37,691 bases of DNA from Beijerinckiaceae bacterium (lineage in GTDB: Bacteria; Pseudomonadota; Alphaproteobacteria; Rhizobiales; Beijerinckiaceae). The notes beneath the pieces were generated by a model. The model saw nothing but the letters and a program-made list of their open reading frames with translations, did no database searches and had not been told where the DNA came from. Position 1 is the first letter of the stretch. Every line of letters begins with the position of its first letter. A program made the position numbers and the translations under genes. This document shows positions 31,767 to 37,691 of this stretch, piece after piece. The stretch lies in assembly GCA_947478455.1 (NCBI GenBank), contig CANJWR010000024.1:1-37691 (forward strand), read 5' to 3'.

Positions 31767-34433
31767 ATGCGCACAGATGCCGCCAAGCCGCCAGTTCGTC
31801 TCGTCGACTACCGGCCGCCCGACTATCTGATCGATCGCGTCGAACTCGATATCAATCTTCACCTCACGCGCACGAAAGTGCGCGCCCGCCTGTCGATCCG
31901 CCCCAACGCCGCAGGCGAGCCCGGCGCGCCTCTTGTGCTTGATGGCGACGGACTGCACGCCCAGTCCGCAACTGTCGATGATCGCTCGTTGAAGTTTGAC
32001 GAGATCGTCGTCACGCCGGACAAATTTGTTTTGCCCAAGCCGCCGCAACAGCCCTTTACGCTCACTATCGAGACGTTGGTCGATCCTTCCGCGAACACGC
32101 AATTGATGGGGCTTTACAGGTCCGGCTCTGCCTATTGCACACAATGCGAGGCGGAAGGCTTCCGGCGCATCACGTATTTCCTCGACCGGCCAGACGTGCT
32201 GGCGATCTATACGACGCGCGTCGAGGCCGATCGTCAGGAAGCGCCTGTGCTCCTCGGCAACGGCAACCTTGTCGAAGCGGGAGGCATCGAAGGCGGAAAC
32301 CGGCATTCCGCAATCTGGTACGATCCGTTCCCGAAGCCGAGCTATCTGTTTGCGCTCGTTGGCGGCGATCTCGGCTGCCTGTCCGACACGTTCACCACAA
32401 TGTCTGGCCGAACGGTGAAACTTGGAATCTATGTCGAGCATGGCAAGGAAATCCGCGCGTTTTACGCGATGGACGCCCTGAAACGTTCGATGAAGTGGGA
32501 CGAAGACGTTTTCGGCCGCGAGTACGATCTCGATGTTTTCAACATTGTCGCCGTGTCGGATTTCAACATGGGCGCGATGGAGAACAAGGGGCTCAACGTC
32601 TTCAACGACAAGTATGTTCTGGCCCTGCCGGAGACCGCGACGGATGCAGACTACGCCAATATCGAAGCCATTATCGCGCACGAATACTTTCACAACTGGA
32701 CCGGCAACCGCATCACGTGCCGCGACTGGTTCCAGCTTTGCCTCAAGGAAGGCCTGACAGTTTTCCGCGATCAGGAGTTTTCATCTGATCAGCGGTCTCG
32801 CGCCGTCAAGCGCATAGCGGATGTGCGCGCTCTTCGGGCGTCACAATTCACCGAGGACGCAGGTCCGCTTGCCCACAACGTCCGGCCGGAAATTTATCAC
32901 GAGATCAACAACTTCTACACGCCGACCGTCTACGAAAAAGGCGCCGAGGTTATTCGCGTTTTGAAAATCCTGCTTGGTGACGAAGCTTTTCGGAGCGGTA
33001 TGGATCTCTATTTCGAACGTTATGATGGCACGGCGGCGACGGTTGAACAATTTGTCGAATGTTTCGCCCGCTCTTCAGGCCGCGATCTGTCGCAATTCAT
33101 GCTGTGGTATTCGCAGGCCGGAACGCCTGTGGTGAAAATTGACGCCAGCTACGATAGCGCTGCGAAATCTCTCACTCTCGATCTGTCGCAGCATACGCCT
33201 CCTACGCCCGGACAGGACACCAAGAAACCTCTGGTCATTCCTGTGCGGCTCGGCCTGCTCGATCAAAGCGGTTCGGAAATCCGCCTCGCGACGGAGGCCG
33301 GCAACCATGCCGCTACCGAGCACGAACTCTCGACAGGCGTCATCGAGCTCAATCAAGACACGCGGCGCGTAGTCTTTACGGGCGTCAACAACAAGCCGAC
33401 CATTTCGGCGTTGCGCGGCTTCTCCGCCCCAGTTCGGCTAGAGGCAGACTTCACGTCGGCCGATCTTCTGTCCATGCTGGCGCACGACACGGATACGTTC
33501 AATCGCTGGCAGGCGGCGCAGACTTATGCGACGAACCTGCTTGTGGACTCGTCGAAAGCTATTCGAAAGGGTCTTGCGCCGGTCAATGATCCAGCCTTCG
33601 CCGAAGGTCTCGGGAAAATTCTGGTCTTGGGTCTGGACGACCCCGCCTTTGCGGCCCTTGCATTGTCACTGCCTGGAGAAAGCGACATTGCGCGGGAAAT
33701 CGGTTCCGATGTCGATCCGGATGCGATCTATCAGGCCCGCAGGGCCCTGCGCCAGTCGGTGGGAGTTGCGCTGGCTTCGAAGCTGATCGACATTTACAAC
33801 CAGCTCACAACGACGGAGCCGTTCAGTCCCGACGCCACGAGCGCGGGACGTCGCTCCTTGCGCAATGTTGCGCTCGATCTCTATGCGGCAGGCAATCCAG
33901 GTGACGCATCGGAAATCGCGATGCGGCAATTCTCGATGTCGCGCGACATGACGAACCGCTTCTCGGCGCTCGGCATTCTGGCGCATATTCCGGGCGACAC
34001 GCGCGAACACGCGCTCGACTCGTTCTTCCGCGCCCATGCGGGCGATCCTCTCGTGATCGACAAATGGTTTGCGCTTCAGGCGATGATCCCGGAAGCGGGC
34101 ACCCTGGCCCGCGTCCGTACACTGATGGAGCACCATACATTCTCGTTGAACAATCCGAACCGGCTACGCTCACTGGTCGGCACATTCTCCATGGCCAATC
34201 CCACGCAATTCAACGCTGCGGATGGCAGTGGCTATGATTTTCTGGCCGATCTCGTCGCCACCATGGACAAGCGCAATGCGCAGGTCGCGGCGCGCCTGCT
34301 GGTTGCGTTCAAGAGCTGGCGCAATCTCGAACCCGGCCGACGCGCCCTGGCCGAGGCAGCCTTACGCCGTGTCCAGGCCATCGCTCAGCTGTCGCCCGAT
34401 GTCCGCGACATTGTCGAGCGGTCGCTAGCGTAA
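31767..34433 (+). CDS. pepN: Aminopeptidase N (M1 family)
   Basis: This 888-residue zinc aminopeptidase has the normal length for bacterial PepN. The substrate N-terminus-binding GAMEN motif lies at about 269-273, and the zinc site is HEYFH (305-309) with the third ligand Glu328 in CLKEGLTVF. The catalytic Tyr is expected in the YEKGAEVIR region near 390. The C-terminal half is the beta-sandwich and helical-repeat domain typical of the E. coli type (DUF3458 regions). It removes N-terminal residues from peptides in the cytoplasm; there is no signal peptide. GGAAGG lies five bases before the ATG. It is preceded by a hairpin-containing promoter region and is not obviously cotranscribed with the TetR gene. 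Confidence 0.95.
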   Translation: MRTDAAKPPVRLVDYRPPDYLIDRVELDINLHLTRTKVRARLSIRPNAAGEPGAPLVLDGDGLHAQSATVDDRSLKFDEIVVTPDKFVLPKPPQQPFTLTIETLVDPSANTQLMGLYRSGSAYCTQCEAEGFRRITYFLDRPDVLAIYTTRVEADRQEAPVLLGNGNLVEAGGIEGGNRHSAIWYDPFPKPSYLFALVGGDLGCLSDTFTTMSGRTVKLGIYVEHGKEIRAFYAMDALKRSMKWDEDVFGREYDLDVFNIVAVSDFNMGAMENKGLNVFNDKYVLALPETATDADYANIEAIIAHEYFHNWTGNRITCRDWFQLCLKEGLTVFRDQEFSSDQRSRAVKRIADVRALRASQFTEDAGPLAHNVRPEIYHEINNFYTPTVYEKGAEVIRVLKILLGDEAFRSGMDLYFERYDGTAATVEQFVECFARSSGRDLSQFMLWYSQAGTPVVKIDASYDSAAKSLTLDLSQHTPPTPGQDTKKPLVIPVRLGLLDQSGSEIRLATEAGNHAATEHELSTGVIELNQDTRRVVFTGVNNKPTISALRGFSAPVRLEADFTSADLLSMLAHDTDTFNRWQAAQTYATNLLVDSSKAIRKGLAPVNDPAFAEGLGKILVLGLDDPAFAALALSLPGESDIAREIGSDVDPDAIYQARRALRQSVGVALASKLIDIYNQLTTTEPFSPDATSAGRRSLRNVALDLYAAGNPGDASEIAMRQFSMSRDMTNRFSALGILAHIPGDTREHALDSFFRAHAGDPLVIDKWFALQAMIPEAGTLARVRTLMEHHTFSLNNPNRLRSLVGTFSMANPTQFNAADGSGYDFLADLVATMDKRNAQVAARLLVAFKSWRNLEPGRRALAEAALRRVQAIAQLSPDVRDIVERSLA

Positions 34434-34464
34434 GGGAAACCTCCGGCCTCATTTCTCGCACGGC

Positions 34465-34606
34465 GAGTCCTGCGGCCTTGAGACTCGTCTGGCGTGTGGC
34501 CTGTGGCGATTTTTTTGCGTCAACGATTCATTAATATCTGGACAAATCAGCCCCTCAAGATTCAGATGGTCCTGATTCGAAGCGATGCGGCACATGGCTT
34601 CGAATC
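34465..34606. promoter_or_regulatory. Cluster of six GANTC (CcrM) sites before the sensor kinase gene
   Basis: GANTC occurs at 34465, 34482, 34525, 34559, 34574 and 34602, with a seventh at 34682 just inside the gene. Chance would give fewer than one in a stretch this long. CcrM methylates GANTC in alphaproteobacteria, and methylation state controls several cell-cycle promoters. Confidence 0.6.
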
Positions 34607-34607
34607 A
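34573..34607. promoter_or_regulatory. Perfect 11-bp inverted repeat in the kinase leader
   Basis: TGATTCGAAGC and GCTTCGAATCA (34573-34583 and 34597-34607) are separated by 13 bases and end 23 bases before the ATG. Each arm contains one GANTC. It could be a regulator-binding site or a hairpin close to the ribosome-binding site (GAGGGG at 34619-34624). Confidence 0.6.
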
Positions 34608-34630
34608 TCGAAAGATCGAGGGGGCCAACC

Positions 34631-36970
34631 ATGGCGCGTGCAAGCGTCGCCAATATCTCTGTTTGCGCAGAGGTATCGCGAGAATCCGTGCGTTCAAAAT
34701 CCGCACGATTTTACATTGACGTTACGGAAAGGGTGCGCGCGCTCTCGCGGCTTGTTCCCTATTTCGCAGCGCTGTTTCTCGCATCGCTCTGCCTGATCGG
34801 CATAGTCTTTACCTTTCAACTCAAGGACTGGATCGTATCGGACGCTATCTCCGAAATGGAGATGATCGCCTCCGCTGTCGCGGCGCAACTTGATCGTGAA
34901 GTCCTCGACGGCAATCGGTTGACACCGGAAATACTGGCCGAAGCAGCATTTCCCGGACGCGTCATCCTGAATGGTCGCCGTGTTCTCATTGCTGACATGT
35001 CGGGAAAGATTATAGCCAGCGCCCCGAAGGGCGAGACTGCCAGTCAGATATCCGATGTTCTCGGCTCCTCACAGCCGCTGACCACTTTCGCCGAAAAGGC
35101 CGGCGTCCTTACCCTCGTCACACCTGCAGGAACCGAAATTCTTGCGACAGTGCATAGCTTGCGAGCGCCACTGGGCCAGGTTGCTCTGGTGCAGCCCGTC
35201 ACCGACATGCTGGCAGGGTGGCGCGCAGCTGCAGGGCGCATTGCGATGCTGATCGGCGCCTCAGCCCTGGCGACGTTTGTGGTCGCCGTTGCATACATGC
35301 GGCAGGTCCGGCGCGCACGCGAGACCAATGATCAATGCGACGATCTGAACGAACGCATCAATACGGCGCTGACGCGGGGCCATTGCGGCCTTTGGGACTG
35401 GGATATCGGACGCGGACGTATTTACTGGTCTGGCTCCATGTTCGAATTGCTCGGAATGGATCCCGAGGCTCGCTACCTGTCGGTGGCGGACGCGAACAAT
35501 CTTCTGCATCCTGACGAAATCGATCTCACGCAGATTGCCCGGCAGTTGCTGGCATCAGAGACGCGCATGATCGACCATGAGTTCCGCATCAGAAACTCTG
35601 CGGGAAAATGGCTCTGGATGCGGGCTCGCGCCGAACTTGTCGCCAAAGGCGCGGAAGCCTCGCCACGCGTTATCGGCATAGCGGTGGATATTTCCGAGCA
35701 GAAGGAAATGGCTGAACGCAGCGCTACCGCCGACATGCGCCTGCACGACGCCATTGAGGCCATTTCGGAAGCCTTCGTGCTGTGGGACGCCAACAACTGC
35801 CTCGTGATGTGCAATTCCAAATTTCAGAAATTGCACAATTTACCTTTCGATGTTGTCGAGCCGGGCGTTCCCTATGCGCGCGTCATGCAGAGCGGCACTT
35901 TTCCGCGCATCCAGTCGGAAGTGGAAGGCGACGACAACGCCGAGGCCTACGAGGCATTGCTAGACGATGGTCGCTGGCTCCAGATCAATGAAAGACGCAC
36001 CAACGACGGTGGCTACGTTTCGGTAGGAACCGACATCACGTCGATCAAGCGTCACGAAGCACAACTAATGGATTCCGAACGTCGGCTGATGGCGACTGTG
36101 GCGGACCTTCGCCGCTCGCGGCAAACACTGGAAACGCAGGCGCGACAACTTGCGGAACTGGCAGAAAAATATCTAGAGCAGAAAGCTGAAGCCGAAATAG
36201 CCAGCCGGGCAAAATCCGAATTCCTGTCGAATATGAGCCATGAGTTACGGACGCCGCTCAACGCCATCATCGGTTTTTCCGAAGTGATGGAACAGGAAAC
36301 ATTCGGAGCGCTCGGATCGTCAAAATATCGCGATTACTGCAAGGATATTCAGTCGAGCGGGCAACATCTGCTGGGAATTATTTCAGACATTCTGGATATG
36401 TCGCGTCTCGACACCGGCCGTTTCGAACTGGACCGGGAAACGTTCTCGCTGCGCACCGTGCTGGACAGCACTCTGGCCACACTGAAAGAGGTCGCTACCG
36501 AAAAGAGGGTCGCCATTCGTGTCGCCCCATTTGTCGATGCCGACCTTGTAGCCGATCGCAACGCTATCGCGCAGGTGCTTCTCAAGCTGACGCGCAACTC
36601 AATCAAGTTCACACCGGAAGGTGGTAACGTGACGTTGCATACACGCGTCATCAATGATCACGTCCATATTTATGTCGAGGATACCGGGGTAGGCATTCCG
36701 CCTTACGCCATATCGAGCCTCGGGCGTCCATTCGAGCAGATCGCATCGCCGCTTGAAAACGGCTCGAAAGGTTCGGGGCTCGGCCTTGCGATCGCTCGCT
36801 GCCTTGTCGAATTGCATGGCGGCTCGCTGCGCATCAAATCGGCGATGGGGCTTGGGACGATCGTGCGCATTCGTATTCCACTTCAACCGCCAGAGCATGA
36901 GCAGGCATCCCTCGGCAGCCGCATCAACCGGCTTCGGACGCTGGCGCGCGAGACCGAGGTAGCCGCCTGA
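34631..36970 (+). CDS. pleC: PAS-domain sensor histidine kinase, PleC-like
   Basis: The 779-residue kinase has a membrane helix at about 42-63, a periplasmic region to about 200, a second helix at about 203-223 and then cytoplasmic domains. These are a PAS domain (about 245-355, opening GLWDWDIGRGRIYWSG), a second PAS domain (about 370-480, AFVLWDANNCLVMCNSKFQ), a coiled-coil linker (485-530), and a HisKA domain with the phosphorylated His537 in SNMSHELRTPLNAIIGFSEVME. The ATPase domain carries GVGIP and GSGLGLAIARCLVELHGG. There is no receiver domain, so it needs a separate response regulator. The architecture, the DHp sequence and the position next to glnE match PleC of Hyphomicrobiales, the DivK phosphatase/kinase of the cell-cycle network. 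Orthology is likely but not proven from one sequence. Six GANTC sites precede it. Confidence 0.78.
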   Translation: MARASVANISVCAEVSRESVRSKSARFYIDVTERVRALSRLVPYFAALFLASLCLIGIVFTFQLKDWIVSDAISEMEMIASAVAAQLDREVLDGNRLTPEILAEAAFPGRVILNGRRVLIADMSGKIIASAPKGETASQISDVLGSSQPLTTFAEKAGVLTLVTPAGTEILATVHSLRAPLGQVALVQPVTDMLAGWRAAAGRIAMLIGASALATFVVAVAYMRQVRRARETNDQCDDLNERINTALTRGHCGLWDWDIGRGRIYWSGSMFELLGMDPEARYLSVADANNLLHPDEIDLTQIARQLLASETRMIDHEFRIRNSAGKWLWMRARAELVAKGAEASPRVIGIAVDISEQKEMAERSATADMRLHDAIEAISEAFVLWDANNCLVMCNSKFQKLHNLPFDVVEPGVPYARVMQSGTFPRIQSEVEGDDNAEAYEALLDDGRWLQINERRTNDGGYVSVGTDITSIKRHEAQLMDSERRLMATVADLRRSRQTLETQARQLAELAEKYLEQKAEAEIASRAKSEFLSNMSHELRTPLNAIIGFSEVMEQETFGALGSSKYRDYCKDIQSSGQHLLGIISDILDMSRLDTGRFELDRETFSLRTVLDSTLATLKEVATEKRVAIRVAPFVDADLVADRNAIAQVLLKLTRNSIKFTPEGGNVTLHTRVINDHVHIYVEDTGVGIPPYAISSLGRPFEQIASPLENGSKGSGLGLAIARCLVELHGGSLRIKSAMGLGTIVRIRIPLQPPEHEQASLGSRINRLRTLARETEVAA

Positions 36971-37691
36971 CTATTGCGAGCCCAGAACCTCGTTAAAGAT
37001 AGCCCGTACAGCGATGCGCATTTCGGCGAGCGCGCCTTCAAGGGTTCTGAAATCGGGTAGGCCTGCGGCGAGCGATATCCGTCGCTTCACGCTTTCGGGC
37101 GTCTGCGCAGGATCGAAGACGCCTTCAACCGTCATGCGGCTGATTTGCATGAAATCTCCGTAGAGCTTGTGTGCGCTCTGGAGCTTCTCGCAGGACGCTG
37201 AATCAATCAGCTTCAGTTTTTCTGCCATGGTGATCGTCGACGCGGTATCGGCGGCGAACATTTCCGGATGCTGGGCGCTCCATCGCAAAGTCAGATACTG
37301 AGCAAGAAACTCAACGTCGAGCAACCCACCGGCGACGAGCTTGAGATCCCATATATTGTTGTCGCCCTTTTCCTGCGCGATCAGATTACGCATTTCGACA
37401 ATCGACGCCCGCAACTTCTTGTCATCTGCGTGACTTGCCAATGATGCTTTGACAATCTGCATCACCTCCGCGGCAAGAGACGGATCGCCCGCAATGACGT
37501 GTGCGCGCGTGATAGCCATGTGTTCCCAGGTCTCCGCCTCACTCTGCTGGTAGTCGCGGAAACTTCTCAACTGCGTCGCCACGGGCCCCTTGCCGCCCGA
37601 AGGGCGCAAACGCATGTCGACTTCATAGAGCCTGCCTCGCCGGGTCGCGACCGTAAGCGCTGAAACGAGGCGTTGTGTCAGACGTGTGTAG
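36971..37691 (-). CDS. glnE: GlnE, bifunctional glutamine synthetase adenylyltransferase (C-terminal part)
   Basis: The open frame enters from the right edge and covers about 239 residues, starting YTRLTQRLVSALTVATRRG and running through LYEVDMRLRPSG, which belongs to the second nucleotidyltransferase domain of GlnE. QSEAETWEHMAITRAHVIAG, LKLVAGGLLDVEFLAQYLTLRW and the C-terminal helical part follow. The C-terminal half of GlnE adenylylates glutamine synthetase; the N-terminal half removes AMP. The first metal-binding strand and the N-terminal half (about three quarters of the protein) lie outside the window. A Met at 37615 is internal, not a start. Its stop directly abuts the stop of the PleC-like gene, with no base between them. 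Confidence 0.93.
   Translation of the reverse strand, partial: YTRLTQRLVSALTVATRRGRLYEVDMRLRPSGGKGPVATQLRSFRDYQQSEAETWEHMAITRAHVIAGDPSLAAEVMQIVKASLASHADDKKLRASIVEMRNLIAQEKGDNNIWDLKLVAGGLLDVEFLAQYLTLRWSAQHPEMFAADTASTITMAEKLKLIDSASCEKLQSAHKLYGDFMQISRMTVEGVFDPAQTPESVKRRISLAAGLPDFRTLEGALAEMRIAVRAIFNEVLGSQ

Noticed and set aside
1-37691. CRISPR arrays, prophage or integrative element, toxin-antitoxin pairs
   Set aside because: No regularly spaced repeats, phage structural genes, integrase or toxin-antitoxin pair were seen. The tRNA-Val gene shows no duplicated 3' end that would mark an attachment site.

Overview
The window is about 61% GC and densely coding. It looks like a chromosome segment of an alphaproteobacterium, most likely of the order Hyphomicrobiales (Rhizobiales). 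The grounds are a rhizobial-type rkp capsule-lipid locus, a DUF2865 protein, a second short GluRS, and a PleC-like kinase lying convergent with glnE. This is judged from the sequence and remembered protein families; no database search was run.

Left edge (1-462): the first 18 codons and one end of an IS256-family insertion sequence, inserted into an MFS transporter gene of which only the last ~100 codons remain here. 541-1335 encodes a YdcF/SanA-type DUF218 membrane protein.

1336-7055 is a minus-strand run. In transcription order it is an rkpH-like short-chain dehydrogenase, a cytochrome P450, a small lipoprotein-like exported protein, a 62-residue protein, a TcuA-like flavoprotein, a DUF599 membrane protein and a DUF3253 protein. 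7155-9604 (plus) carries an rkpJ/KpsS-like capsule protein and an alpha/beta hydrolase. 9611-19801 (minus) is the core: a 2,498-residue iterative type I polyketide/fatty-acid synthase (rkpA-like), translationally coupled to an alpha-oxoamine synthase (rkpG-like) and followed by a GT4 glycosyltransferase. My reading is that RkpA builds a long acyl chain on its own ACP and RkpG releases it by decarboxylative condensation with an amino acid, giving an amino-ketone (sphingoid-like) lipid. RkpH could reduce the ketone, the P450 and flavoprotein could oxidise the chain, and the GT and KpsS-like protein could connect it to a surface glycan. Homologous rkp genes are known from K-antigen synthesis in Sinorhizobium. 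The lipid made here and the roles of the P450, GT and hydrolase are inference.

19802-20584 is a gene-poor spacer with several dyads upstream of rkpA and a tRNA-Val(CAC) gene with its own promoter and a likely terminator. 20585-24142 holds small exported proteins (one CreA family), a DUF2865 protein and gltX. Between gltX and the next gene lies a compact independent unit at 24282-24499: a sigma70-like promoter, a 17-nt match to the complement of the 16S rRNA 3' end, a 25-codon ORF and a strong intrinsic terminator.

24526-37691 is mostly housekeeping: a TTT-type solute-binding protein, glutamine-dependent NAD+ synthetase, a three-domain LplT-PlsC-acyl-ACP synthetase fusion in an operon with a TetR regulator (with a palindromic operator at the promoter), aminopeptidase N, a PleC-like sensor kinase whose upstream region holds six GANTC (CcrM) sites, and the C-terminal part of GlnE running off the right edge.
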